A DNA stretch of 64,000 nt. It comes from Lysobacter sp. K5869. GTDB lineage: Bacteria; Pseudomonadota; Gammaproteobacteria; Xanthomonadales; Xanthomonadaceae. The position numbers and the translations under genes were made by a program. Positions 53,568 to 62,382 of this stretch are shown in pieces. The number at the start of each line of letters is the position of its first letter. The first letter of the stretch is position 1. The notes beneath the pieces were generated by a model, which saw nothing but the letters and a program-made list of their open reading frames with translations, had not been told where the DNA came from and made no database searches. Location: positions 3,573,001 to 3,637,000 of the forward strand of contig NZ_CP072597.1 of NCBI RefSeq assembly GCF_018847975.1. Reading direction: 5' to 3'.

Positions 53568-54872
53568 ATGGCTGATAGACGTGAGAAGGCAGCGGCCACT
53601 GCCCACGAGTACCACCAGGGTACGATCGCGAACTTGGACGACGCGATGACCCGGCGATTGGTTGCTTCTACGGTCATGACCGAGAGCAACGGCGGTGATC
53701 TGGCCATCACCAACAAGCAAGGTTACGTCGGTCGCTATCAAGCGGGAGCCGGTTGGCTCGCCGACGCCGGCTATGTCGACAAGAACAAGCTCGACGCCGC
53801 GATGAAACGCGACGGCTTCGACCCTGCCACCGTGCGCGGCGCGGAATGGAAATGGGCGAGCGCCGGCGGCATGACCCGCTTCCTCGACGACAAGTCCAAC
53901 TGGAACCACGGCCTGAGCCTGGACCAGTACAAGGGCTCGGCCGAGCTGCAGGACAAGGCCTTCAAGACCAACAGCGACCAGGCCTATCGCCAGGCGCTCA
54001 AGGCCGGCGTGCTCGACGAAGACTCCAAGCCCGAATTGGTCGCCGGTTTCCTCAAGGCGCGCCACATCGCGGGTTACGGCGGCGCCGTGGCCGCGGTCAC
54101 CGGCGGGCGCGCAACGCGCGACGCCAACGGCACCAGCAACTACGACTACCTGCACGACATCACCCGCAATCGCGACGGCCTGAATCAATACATGGCGCGC
54201 GATCCGAAGACGCTGTCGCGCGGCGACGAGCCGCAGCCGGCGCGTCCGGCGGCGAGCGCGAACGCGCCGGCGATGGCCGACGGCCTGCTCAAGCACGGCG
54301 AGCGCGGCGCGGACGTGCGCGCGATGCAGGAAGCGCTCAACAAACTCGGTTACCGCGACGCGCAGGGCCAGCCCTTGCGCGCCGACGGCGACTACGGCGA
54401 CCGCACCGGCGAATCGCTGCGCGGTTTCCAGCGCGCGCACGGGCTCAAGGAGGACGGCGTCGCCGGCCCCAAGACCCTCGACGCGCTCAAGCAGGCGGCG
54501 CAATCGCCGCTGCTGTCCAATCCCGCCCATCCCGACCACGGCCTGTACAAGGGCGCCGTGGACGGCCTGGAAAAGCTCGGCCCGAACGCGTTCAAGAACC
54601 GCGACGAGCTCGAGCGCACGGCGGGCACGCTGGCCTACGAAGCCAAGATCGGCGGCTTCAAGCAGATCGACCACGTCGTCCCCACCGCCAACGGCGCAGG
54701 CCTGTTCGCGGTGCAGGGCGGGCTGAGCGATCCGGGCCATCAGCGCCTCCACGTCGACAAGCAGCAAGCGGCGAATCAGCCGCTGGAGCAGTCGACCTAT
54801 CAGGCCAAGCTCGACGCCCCGCAAGCGGCGCCCAGCCAGGACACGCAGAGAAACCGAACCCAGGGCCTCTGA
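53568..54872 (+). CDS. X-T4SS effector 1: lysozyme-like, PG-binding, XVIPCD
   Basis: This 434-residue protein has no signal peptide. The N-terminal domain (about 1-215) has VMTESNGGDLAITNKQGYVG and RYQAGAGWLADAGYVD, a lysozyme-fold pattern with a likely catalytic Glu in TESNGG. PG_binding_1 spans about 240-305 (DVRAMQEALNKLGY, DGDYGDRTGESLRGFQ). The XVIPCD runs from about 315 (HPDHGLYKGAV, KQIDHVVPTANGAGLFAVQG, ANQPLEQS) with a Gln-rich tail. The XVIPCD directs binding to VirD4 and export into target cells, where the enzyme attacks peptidoglycan. Confidence 0.87.
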   Translation: MADRREKAAATAHEYHQGTIANLDDAMTRRLVASTVMTESNGGDLAITNKQGYVGRYQAGAGWLADAGYVDKNKLDAAMKRDGFDPATVRGAEWKWASAGGMTRFLDDKSNWNHGLSLDQYKGSAELQDKAFKTNSDQAYRQALKAGVLDEDSKPELVAGFLKARHIAGYGGAVAAVTGGRATRDANGTSNYDYLHDITRNRDGLNQYMARDPKTLSRGDEPQPARPAASANAPAMADGLLKHGERGADVRAMQEALNKLGYRDAQGQPLRADGDYGDRTGESLRGFQRAHGLKEDGVAGPKTLDALKQAAQSPLLSNPAHPDHGLYKGAVDGLEKLGPNAFKNRDELERTAGTLAYEAKIGGFKQIDHVVPTANGAGLFAVQGGLSDPGHQRLHVDKQQAANQPLEQSTYQAKLDAPQAAPSQDTQRNRTQGL

Positions 54873-55044
54873 GCCGCGGCAACGCGTTCGCGTACGGATC
54901 GCTTCGATCCGCGCGCAACGCGTCGCCACGGCGGCGGTCGCCCGGGAGCGCGCTGCGCGCGGCTTCGGCCGCGTCCCGTCCGCCTCGGACCGCGAGCCCG
55001 GCCACGGCCGATGCGACGACCTCATCGATCAGAACACCCGATCC

Positions 55045-56082
55045 ATGCAACCGATCAAAACCTCCATCACCTCTGCGAACGCACCGCGGCGCCCGACGCC
55101 CGCACCGCGATTCCGGCCCGCGCTCGCGCTGGGGCTGCTGATCGCGACGCTGGCCGGCTGCAACGCCGCGCTCGCGCTGGGGCTGCTGATCGCGACGCTG
55201 GCCGGCTGCAACGCCGCGCCCGATGCGACCGCGCAGAGCGCTTCCACGGCGGCCTCCCAGGCCGTCGCCCAACCCGACGCCAAGCCCATGCACGACACTC
55301 AGCACACCGTTCCCGCCATCGCCCCGCCGTCGCCCGGCGCCGTGCTCGACGCGATCTACGACGCGCGCGGCGACGGCTCGGACTCGTACGAAGTCGCCAA
55401 CGGTTCGGTCGCGACCTTCTGGTACGGCTACGAATTCGACTTCGGCGGCAAGCGCTACTACAGCGGTTTCGCTTACGCCACGCCGGAAAAGTACGGCAAG
55501 GAACGCGACGAGGAACTGCCCGCGCCGGACGCGCTGGTGACGCTGTCGCAGGCGACCTTCGAGCGCAGCGGCGACGCCGCGCAGCCGTGGACGCTGCTGG
55601 GTTCGCAGCCCTCGCTCGGCGAATTCGGTCGCTACGAGCGCGCGCCGACGGTGGACAAGGCGCGCGAGATCGCCCGCTTCGTCACCGACGGCGGCGGCGA
55701 AGTGCTGGCGGTGCCGTCGAGCCAGAGCATCAACGAAGGCATCAGCGCGCATTACTACGATCTATTCGTGCGCACCCACAGCGACGAACTGCCGGGCAAT
55801 CCGGGGCCGTGGCGCTACGCCGGCAACGTCGATGCCGGCAGCGACAACGCCGACGGCTGCGCCACCGACGCGGTCGACGCCAAGACCTTGCCGCCGTGCG
55901 TGAGCAGCAAGGGCGCGATCGCGTTCCAGGCGGCCGGCGGCGCGTTGCCGCAGATCGCGGTGGCGATGTCCGGCACCGAGATTTCCGGCCCCGGCCAAGT
56001 GCGCACGCTCGATAGCGGCGACCGCGCGCTGTACCGCTACGACGACAAAACTCAAGCGTACCGCTCGACCGCGGCGCGCTGA
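55045..56082 (+). CDS. Lipoprotein with doubled lipobox, probable immunity for effector 2
   Basis: This 345-residue lipoprotein contains two identical consecutive 16-residue segments, each with the lipobox LIATLAGCNA, coded by a perfect 48-bp tandem duplication. An Ala/Gln/Ser linker follows, then a large folded domain (YDARGDGSDSYEVANGSVAT, ATPEKYGKERDEELPAPDAL, HYYDLFVRTHSDELPGNPGP). It is the gene before effector 2 on the same strand. Signal peptidase II could cut at either Cys, and the first lipidated Cys would decide the mature form. Immunity is inferred from position. Confidence 0.72.
   Translation: MQPIKTSITSANAPRRPTPAPRFRPALALGLLIATLAGCNAALALGLLIATLAGCNAAPDATAQSASTAASQAVAQPDAKPMHDTQHTVPAIAPPSPGAVLDAIYDARGDGSDSYEVANGSVATFWYGYEFDFGGKRYYSGFAYATPEKYGKERDEELPAPDALVTLSQATFERSGDAAQPWTLLGSQPSLGEFGRYERAPTVDKAREIARFVTDGGGEVLAVPSSQSINEGISAHYYDLFVRTHSDELPGNPGPWRYAGNVDAGSDNADGCATDAVDAKTLPPCVSSKGAIAFQAAGGALPQIAVAMSGTEISGPGQVRTLDSGDRALYRYDDKTQAYRSTAAR
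55120..55215. repeat. Perfect 48-bp tandem duplication in a lipoprotein signal
   Basis: Positions 55120-55167 and 55168-55215 are identical, in frame (16 codons). Each encodes ALALGLLIATLAGCNA. Confidence 0.97.
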
Positions 56083-56159
56083 TCCGATTACCGAACACCC
56101 ACGACAACGACACGACGCGGCCAGCCGCCGCGACGAACTAAACCAAGAGAGAGGACGCC

Positions 56160-58166
56160 ATGGCGCACGACTACAGCAAAAAGGAAGTTCTGGACATCGT
56201 GGAGCGCGAAGCCAAGCAAAGCGGCATTCCGCGCGACGACTTTCTGCGCTTCGCCTACATCGAAACCGGCGGACGGTTCGACGAGAAGGCCGCGCACCGC
56301 AACAGCAAGGGCGAAGTGACCGCCGCCGGCCTGTTCCAGTTCGTGCCGGACACCGCTAAGGCCTACGGCATCCACGGCCGCGAATTCGATCCGGTGGTCA
56401 ACACCGACGCCGCGGCGAAGCTGTACCTGCACAACCGCGAAACCCTGACCAACCGCCACGCCACCGACGGCCGCGCGTATTTGTCGGGCAAGCCGGAGCC
56501 GGACGGCATGGACATGTACCTGGCGCACCAGCAGGGCGCGCGCGGCTACCGCTCGATCCAGACCGCGATCGCCACCGGCCACTTCCTCGACGAGAAGACC
56601 CGCGAAAATTTCCGTCCGAACATCTCCAGCGAGGATTGCGAAAAGATCCTGGGCATCACCAAGAAGGAGTTCATGAAGCTGCCCGATCGCGAGATGGCGC
56701 AGAACTTCGTGAAGTACTGGGACACCAAGTACGACCGGATCGCGATCCCGGAGAAGAACATCCAGCCGCTGCGCGACGAGCCGCACGCGCCGAAGCAGCC
56801 GGCCGCGCAGCATCAGCCGGCGCCTCATCAGCCCGCGCCGCACCAGCCGGCTCCGCACCAGCCCGCCGCGCAGCAACCCGCCGCGCAGCAGCCGGCGGCG
56901 CCCAAGCCGGGCGCGGCGGCCGGCGGCATCGCGCTGGAGTCGGCGTATCAGCTGACCCTGCAGTACGACTACGTCAAGTACGGCTTCGGTTCCAAGAACG
57001 TGGACAGCGGCAAGGTCGATTGCTCGGGGTGGATCACCCACCTGCAGAACTCGACGATGAAGGAGATCAACGCCAAGGCCGGCCACACCGTGTTCTCCAA
57101 GGACGAGATGTTCTCGCCGGGCTACGACAACGCCGCAGCGCTGGTGCGCAAGTCCGAGCAGCGGTCGGGCGTGATGATCGAAGGCAAGGCGGTGACCGCC
57201 GCGGTGCTCAAGGAAGGCATGATCATCGGCGAGGACAACGGCCGCACCTCGTGGGACAAGGGCTTCTACAAGGGCATCGACCACATCACCATGGTGGTGC
57301 GCGATCCCAAGAGCGGCGATCTCAAGATCAGCCAGTCGCGCGGCGGCGAAGGCGTGGAGTTGAGCTCGGTCGACGATTACCTCAAGTACAAGCACGGCAA
57401 GGGCGTGCAGCTGTACGCGACCGACCCGCTGGCCGAAGCGCGCGAACTGCTCAAGGACCGCGGCCAGACCCGCGGCCAGGCGCCGCATGCCGAAGCCAAG
57501 CACGAGGCCAAGGCCGAGCCCAAGCACGAGCAGCCCAAGCCCGCCAACGCCGGCCACGGCGCGCTGGCCGACGGCGTGCTCGACCGCAACGAGAAGGGCC
57601 GCGACGTGCGCGCGCTGCAGGAAGGGCTCAACAAGCTCGGCTACACCGACGGCCACGGCAAGCCGCTGTCGGCCGACGCCAACTTCGGCCCGCGCACCGA
57701 GGAAGCGGTGCGCAAGTTCCAGCAGGCGCACGGCTTGAAGCCCGACGGCGACGCCGGCCCGCTGACGCTGGACGCGATGAAGAAGTCGCTGGCGCATCCT
57801 CAGTTGTGCGATCCCAAGCATCCCAACCACGGCATGTATCAGGACGCGACCCAGCAGTTGCAGAAGCTCGGCGGCTTCAAGTCGGCCGACGAACTGCACC
57901 GCACCGCCGCGGCGCTGACCTACGAAGCGCGCGTCGGCGGCATGGACAAGATCGCCCAGGTGCTGCCGAACAAGAGCGGCACCGGCTACTTCGCGGTCGG
58001 CGGCGAGCCGAGCGATCCGGCGACGTCGCGCGCTTACGTCGACAAGGCGTCGGCGGCGAACCAGTCGGTCGAGCGCAGCAGCGAACAGCTGCGCCAGGAC
58101 GTGCCGGCGCAGGCCGCGCAGCAGCAGACCGAACAGCAGAACAAGGCGAAGACGATGGCGGCCTGA
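56160..58166 (+). CDS. X-T4SS effector 2: SLT-like plus NlpC/P60-like, PG-binding, XVIPCD
   Basis: This 668-residue protein combines two enzyme domains. Residues about 1-130 are a lysozyme-like/SLT domain (FLRFAYIETGGRFDEKA with Glu35; VTAAGLFQFVPDTAKAYG). A linker has HQPAP repeats (about 215-245). Residues about 258-420 resemble NlpC/P60 peptidases (VDCSGWITHLQ with Cys288; IDHITMVV with His375). PG_binding_1 follows (about 470-540), then the XVIPCD (HPNHGMYQDAT, ANQSVERSSEQL). It could cut both glycan and peptide bonds. No signal peptide is present; it is exported by the T4SS. Confidence 0.88.
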   Translation: MAHDYSKKEVLDIVEREAKQSGIPRDDFLRFAYIETGGRFDEKAAHRNSKGEVTAAGLFQFVPDTAKAYGIHGREFDPVVNTDAAAKLYLHNRETLTNRHATDGRAYLSGKPEPDGMDMYLAHQQGARGYRSIQTAIATGHFLDEKTRENFRPNISSEDCEKILGITKKEFMKLPDREMAQNFVKYWDTKYDRIAIPEKNIQPLRDEPHAPKQPAAQHQPAPHQPAPHQPAPHQPAAQQPAAQQPAAPKPGAAAGGIALESAYQLTLQYDYVKYGFGSKNVDSGKVDCSGWITHLQNSTMKEINAKAGHTVFSKDEMFSPGYDNAAALVRKSEQRSGVMIEGKAVTAAVLKEGMIIGEDNGRTSWDKGFYKGIDHITMVVRDPKSGDLKISQSRGGEGVELSSVDDYLKYKHGKGVQLYATDPLAEARELLKDRGQTRGQAPHAEAKHEAKAEPKHEQPKPANAGHGALADGVLDRNEKGRDVRALQEGLNKLGYTDGHGKPLSADANFGPRTEEAVRKFQQAHGLKPDGDAGPLTLDAMKKSLAHPQLCDPKHPNHGMYQDATQQLQKLGGFKSADELHRTAAALTYEARVGGMDKIAQVLPNKSGTGYFAVGGEPSDPATSRAYVDKASAANQSVERSSEQLRQDVPAQAAQQQTEQQNKAKTMAA

Positions 58167-58347
58167 TCGTCGTCGGGCGCGCCGCGCCACGCCGTTCGCG
58201 GCGTGCGCGGCGGCGCGGGGCAGGGCGCGTTCGCCGTCGCGACGGCGAACGCCGCCTCCCGCCGCGCATCGCGCCATCGCTTCACGCAACGCCTTGCGCC
58301 ACCCGCATCACCGCAATCGTCTTTCCACCGAAATCCGGAACCGGCCG

Positions 58348-59064
58348 ATGAATCTCCAACGCAACGCTCCGTCGCTCCTCGCCGTCGTGCTGTCGCTCGC
58401 GCTCGCCGCGTGCGGCCAGCAGCAGGCCGGCGCGCCATCGTCCCCCGTGGCGCAGCCCGACGGCTCGGCCGGTTCCACCTCTACGCCCGCGGCTCCTGCC
58501 GCGTCCGCCGACGCCGCGACCGCGGCGCCGTCCTCCCCGCAAACGCAGCCCGCCCCGATGACCACCGAGATCCCGCAAGGCTTTTCTTCCTACGCCTCCG
58601 AAGCGATCGGCGACAACCAGCGTTGCATCGCCGGCGCCGCCAGCGACGAGGACGGCATGAACCAGCACCCGGTCGCCTACCTCGCGCAAGCCTCCGGCAA
58701 GCCGATCTGGACGCGCACGCTGGACCTGCCCGCCGACACCTACCAAAGCCGCGCCACCCATTGCCTGCGTCAAGGCGATGCGCTGTACGTGCTGCTGCAG
58801 TCCGACACCCAGCCCGCGCAGGCGCTTTCGCAGACCTTGCTGCGCGTGGTCAAGCTCAACCTCGCCGACGGCGCGGTGCAGGCCGGCGCCGATGTCGCGG
58901 TCGGCGAAGGCGACGGCGCGTTCTCGGCGAGCGTCGCCGAAGGCGCCAAGCATTTGCGTTGGGAGAACGGCGGCGTGGTCGTGTCCGGCCAGTACTTCGC
59001 GCTCGACGCGCCCGATCAACGCAAGGATTTCTCCGCCGCGCTCAAGGCCGATCTGAGCCGCTGA
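58348..59064 (+). CDS. Lipoprotein, probable immunity protein for effector 3
   Basis: This 238-residue lipoprotein starts at ATG 58348, with lipobox LAAC (LALAACGQQQ) and a long Pro/Ala/Ser/Thr linker (to about 90). The folded part has EIPQGFSSYASEAIGDNQRC, DTYQSRATHCLRQGDALYVL and KHLRWENGGVVVSGQYFALD. The pair of cysteines may bond. It sits 61 bp upstream of effector 3. It shares no obvious similarity with the other lipoproteins here, as expected if each fits its own enzyme. Confidence 0.72.
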   Translation: MNLQRNAPSLLAVVLSLALAACGQQQAGAPSSPVAQPDGSAGSTSTPAAPAASADAATAAPSSPQTQPAPMTTEIPQGFSSYASEAIGDNQRCIAGAASDEDGMNQHPVAYLAQASGKPIWTRTLDLPADTYQSRATHCLRQGDALYVLLQSDTQPAQALSQTLLRVVKLNLADGAVQAGADVAVGEGDGAFSASVAEGAKHLRWENGGVVVSGQYFALDAPDQRKDFSAALKADLSR

Positions 59065-59125
59065 GCCGCCACTCATCCCGTTCCATCGCCGCGGCCGCGA
59101 GCCGGGCGCAGACAAGGAGTTAGCC

Positions 59126-60337
59126 ATGGGCAATAAGGAAGAATTCATCGCCGATCTGTATCCGGCGGCCGTGCGCGTGTCCAAGCAGACCGGCATGTCG
59201 GCCGAGCTGATCCTGGCCCAGGCCGCGCTGGAAACCGGCTGGGGCGAGAAGGTCCTGCCGGGCACCAACAACATCTTCAACATCAAGGACAGCAAGGGCT
59301 GGGACGGCCCGACCAAGAGCTTCAACGTGTGGGAGATCGAGGGCGGCAAGAAGGTCTGGAAGGACCAGGATTTCCGCGTCTACGGTTCCATGGACGAAGC
59401 CTTGACCGACCGGGTCAAGTTCCTCAAGGAAAACGGCCGCTACGCCAAGGCCGGGCTGTTCGACGAAGGCACGCTCGGCGATCTGAAGAAGGAAGCCGGC
59501 GCCTTGCAGAAGGCCGGCTACGCCACCGATCCGCATTACGCCGAGCAGCTGGCCAAGGTGTTCAACGGCCCGACCATGCGTCGCGGCATCGCCCTGGCCG
59601 AAAGCCGCGGCGCGCCCGAACTGCCCGAGCACAAGCCCGGCGAACACAAGCCGGGCGAACACAAGCCCGCCGCGCCGGCCAAGCCGGCCGACGCGATGGC
59701 CGACGGCCGCCTGCGCCAGGGCGAGGACGGCCCGGCGGTGAAGGCGATGCAGGAGCGCTTGAACGAACTGGGCTTCCGCGACGCCAAGGGCCATCCGCTC
59801 AAGCCCGACGGCGACTTCGGCCCGGCGACCAAGCACGCGCTGCAGCAGGCGCAGCGCGCCTACGGCCTGGACGACGACGGCGTCGCCGGTCCGAAGACGC
59901 TGGACGCCTTGAAGAAGGCGCCGCCCGAGAAGGCCGCGCCCGAAAAGGCCGAGCCCGGCGCGTTGCTGTCGGATCCGGCCAACCGCGACAACGGCATGTA
60001 CAAGCAGGCGGTCGCGGGGCTGGAAAAGCTCGGCCCGAACGCGTTCGGCAACCGTCAGGAGCTCGAGCGCGCCGCCGGCACGCTGACCTACGAAGCCAAG
60101 GTCAGCGGCCTGAGCAGCATCGACAAGGTCGTGCTCAACACCAACGGCACCGGTTTGTTCGCGGTGCAGGGCGAGCTCAACGATCCGGCCGCGCGCCGCG
60201 TCCACGCCGACAAGGCGCAGGCCGCGAGCGTGCCGCTGGAACGCAGCAGCGAGCAGCTGCGCCAGGACGTGCCGCAGCAGGCGCAGACCCCGAACGCGCA
60301 GACGCAGGAGCGCGCGCCGAAGGTCATGAGCGCCTGA
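59126..60337 (+). CDS. X-T4SS effector 3: GH73-like glucosaminidase, PG-binding, XVIPCD
   Basis: This 403-residue protein, preceded by AAGGAG, has an N-terminal GH73/FlgJ-like domain (about 1-155): LILAQAALETGWGE with catalytic Glu36, NNIFNIKDSKGWDG, and FRVYGSMDEALTDRVKFL. A short HKPGE repeat linker follows (about 168-180), then PG_binding_1 (about 192-265) and the XVIPCD from about 280 (SSIDKVVLNTNGTGLFAVQG, LERSSEQLRQD). It would cleave the glycan backbone of peptidoglycan in target cells. Confidence 0.9.
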   Translation: MGNKEEFIADLYPAAVRVSKQTGMSAELILAQAALETGWGEKVLPGTNNIFNIKDSKGWDGPTKSFNVWEIEGGKKVWKDQDFRVYGSMDEALTDRVKFLKENGRYAKAGLFDEGTLGDLKKEAGALQKAGYATDPHYAEQLAKVFNGPTMRRGIALAESRGAPELPEHKPGEHKPGEHKPAAPAKPADAMADGRLRQGEDGPAVKAMQERLNELGFRDAKGHPLKPDGDFGPATKHALQQAQRAYGLDDDGVAGPKTLDALKKAPPEKAAPEKAEPGALLSDPANRDNGMYKQAVAGLEKLGPNAFGNRQELERAAGTLTYEAKVSGLSSIDKVVLNTNGTGLFAVQGELNDPAARRVHADKAQAASVPLERSSEQLRQDVPQQAQTPNAQTQERAPKVMSA

Positions 60338-60717
60338 TCGGGCCGCGAGGCACGGAGTAAGACGCGCGCCGCGGGGAGGCGGCGCGCGCGAAGCAAGGAC
60401 GACAGCGCTGCGCCACCGGTCCGATCCGGTCGCGGCGCCGGCGCAGGATGCGCCGCCAAGGACGGCAAGCCGGGACGCGGAGTCAGGGACGGCGCAGCGC
60501 GGGAGCGGGCAGGTCGGGGAGGACCGGCCCGCGCAACGCGCAGCGACGCGACGCGGCCAGGGAGCGGACGCCAAGGACGGCGAGGCCGGGCGCCGGGGCC
60601 GAAAGGCCCCGGCGGGCCGGAAGCAAGGCGGATGCGAACGGCGTGCGGCCGTGCGCAGACGCGCGACAGGCTAGCTGCGACAGTGCGGCACGGCAGTTCG
60701 AACGAGGAAGACAAGGC
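60338..60717 (+). other. 380-bp untranslated leader with perfect GAAA-loop hairpin
   Basis: CGCCGGGGCC (60591-60600) and GGCCCCGGCG (60605-60614) form a perfect 10-bp stem closed by a GAAA tetraloop. The region is rich in GGACGGC/GGACGCC units and has no supported gene. A frame open from 60448 into the next lipoprotein lacks a start with good signals. Confidence 0.6.
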
Positions 60718-61227
60718 ATGAAATCGCAAAACACGCGTTGGACCGGAACCTTGCTGCTGAGCGCCCTGTTGGCGCTGGGCGGCTGCGACCTGGCCTCCAA
60801 CAGCCAGCCGGCGGCGGCCGCGCCCGATCAGGCCGCGGCGGAAAAGCCGGCGCGGCCCGCGGCGGAAACGAAACCGGCCACGGCCTGCCCGTCGCAAGAT
60901 TTCGACGCGTTCCTGGCGGCGTTCGCCGACGACGCCGATGTGCAACGCGCGTTCACCGAGCGCCCGCTGCGCAGCGAAACCGTCGACGCCAACGCCGACC
61001 CCGAGCCCAAGCCGGTGACCGCGATGCTCGACGGCGACGCGCTCACGTTCCCGCTGATGGCCAGCCGCGCCAAGCAGCAGGCCGAAGGTTTGGTGCTGAG
61101 CCAGACCGAGCTCAACGGCGACAAGCAGGTGCTGCTGGCCAAGCCCGACACCGATTACCAACTCTCGTTCTTCTTCCGCAAGGGCGAGTGCTGGACCTTG
61201 TACCGCATGCGCGACGACTCGCTGTAA
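60718..61227 (+). CDS. Lipoprotein, probable immunity protein for effector 4
   Basis: This 169-residue lipoprotein starts at ATG 60718 (GAGGAAGA upstream), with lipobox LGGC and an Ala/Pro linker. The folded domain has CPSQDFDAFLAAFADDADVQ, TVDANADPEPKPVTAMLDGD and FFFRKGECWTLYRMRDDSL. The pattern FDxFLxxFxxDxxVQ then a C-terminal WxLYRxxDxS resembles small periplasmic DUF4348-type proteins, without a firm match. It lies 36 bp upstream of the M23 effector. The immunity role is inferred from position. Confidence 0.72.
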   Translation: MKSQNTRWTGTLLLSALLALGGCDLASNSQPAAAAPDQAAAEKPARPAAETKPATACPSQDFDAFLAAFADDADVQRAFTERPLRSETVDANADPEPKPVTAMLDGDALTFPLMASRAKQQAEGLVLSQTELNGDKQVLLAKPDTDYQLSFFFRKGECWTLYRMRDDSL

Positions 61228-61263
61228 CCCTCTGGCGCGACCGGTCTTTCATCAGGAGCCGAC

Positions 61264-62382
61264 ATGTCTTACCAAGACGTCATGAACACCATCCTGCCGC
61301 CGCAGCAGGGGCGTTCGCCGCACATCACCGGGCACTACGGCGAGCACCGCGGCAACGGGCCGCACGGCGGTTCGGACTTCAACTACGTCGGCGGACAGGC
61401 CGGCGTGAACCTCACCCATCCGACCCTGCATTCGCCGGTGGCCGGCACGGTCGAGTTCGTCGGCGGCCGCTACGGCACCGTCACCATCGTCGACGGCGAG
61501 GGCAACCGCCATCAGCTGCTGCACACGCAGAGCCAGTCGGTCGTGGTCGGCCAGCGGGTCGAGCCGGGCACCACGATCGGCACGATGGGCGGGCGCGGCC
61601 CCAACGGCGAGGCGCAATACGCCCAGCACGTGCATTACCAAATGAAGGACGCGCAGGGCAACAACATCAACCCCGAAACCTTCTGGAACCAGCGCGAACA
61701 CGGCGGCCGCACCGCCGCCGCGCCGGTCGCCGCGGGCGCCGACGGCGTGCTGCGCCAGGGCGAACGCGGGCCGGAAGTGCGCGCGCTGCAGGAAACGCTC
61801 AACCGTCTGGGCTATCGCGACGACCAAGGCCGCGCGCTCACGCCCGACGGCGATTTCGGCGAACGCAGCCGGCAGGCGGTCGCGCGCTTCCAGCGCGAGA
61901 ACGGCTTGCACGAGGACGGCGTCGCCGGCCGCGACACGATGAAGGCGCTGCGCGACGCCGGCCCGCGTCAGGCCGGCGACGAACGCGCGCTGATCTCCAA
62001 CCCGAACCATCCCGACAACGGCATGTACCGGCAAGCGCTGGCCGGTTTGGAGCGGCTCGGGCCCGAGGCCGGTTTTCGCGGCGCGCAGGATCGCGAGCGC
62101 GCCGCCGCCACGCTGACGTACGAAGCGCGCGTCAGCGGCATGAACCGGATCGACCACGTCGTGCAGAACGTCAACGGCAACGGCGTGTTCGCGGTGCAGG
62201 GTGGCTTGAACGATCCGGCCCATCACCGCGTATACGCCGACAAGCAGCAGGCGATGAACCAAAGCGTCGAGCAATCGAGCCAGCGTCTGGCCCAGGACGC
62301 GCCGGCGCAGCAGGCGACGCAGCAGCAGAGCCAGCAGCAACAACACCAGCAGCACCAGCCCCCGCGCATGACGCTGGGCTGA
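61264..62382 (+). CDS. X-T4SS effector 4: M23-type endopeptidase, PG-binding, XVIPCD
   Basis: This 372-residue protein has an N-terminal LytM/M23 domain (about 15-140). The first metal motif is HGGSDF (His34, Asp38), with HSPVAGTVEFVGGRYGTVTI after it and the second motif HVHYQM (His122, His124). It should cut peptide cross-links. PG_binding_1 spans about 162-232 and the XVIPCD about 243-345 (HPDNGMYRQAL, NRIDHVVQNVNGNGVFAVQG, NQSVEQSSQRL). A Gln/His-rich tail follows. There is no signal peptide, consistent with T4SS export. Confidence 0.9.
   Translation: MSYQDVMNTILPPQQGRSPHITGHYGEHRGNGPHGGSDFNYVGGQAGVNLTHPTLHSPVAGTVEFVGGRYGTVTIVDGEGNRHQLLHTQSQSVVVGQRVEPGTTIGTMGGRGPNGEAQYAQHVHYQMKDAQGNNINPETFWNQREHGGRTAAAPVAAGADGVLRQGERGPEVRALQETLNRLGYRDDQGRALTPDGDFGERSRQAVARFQRENGLHEDGVAGRDTMKALRDAGPRQAGDERALISNPNHPDNGMYRQALAGLERLGPEAGFRGAQDRERAAATLTYEARVSGMNRIDHVVQNVNGNGVFAVQGGLNDPAHHRVYADKQQAMNQSVEQSSQRLAQDAPAQQATQQQSQQQQHQQHQPPRMTLG

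Noticed and set aside
56088..58289. A long minus-strand frame opposite effector 2.
   Set aside because: It is a low-complexity shadow frame; the plus strand encodes recognisable enzyme, PG-binding and XVIPCD domains.
60448..60717. An N-terminal extension of the lipoprotein at 60718.
   Set aside because: The extension would bury the lipobox signal sequence in the middle of the protein, while ATG 60718 has a ribosome site and starts the signal peptide.
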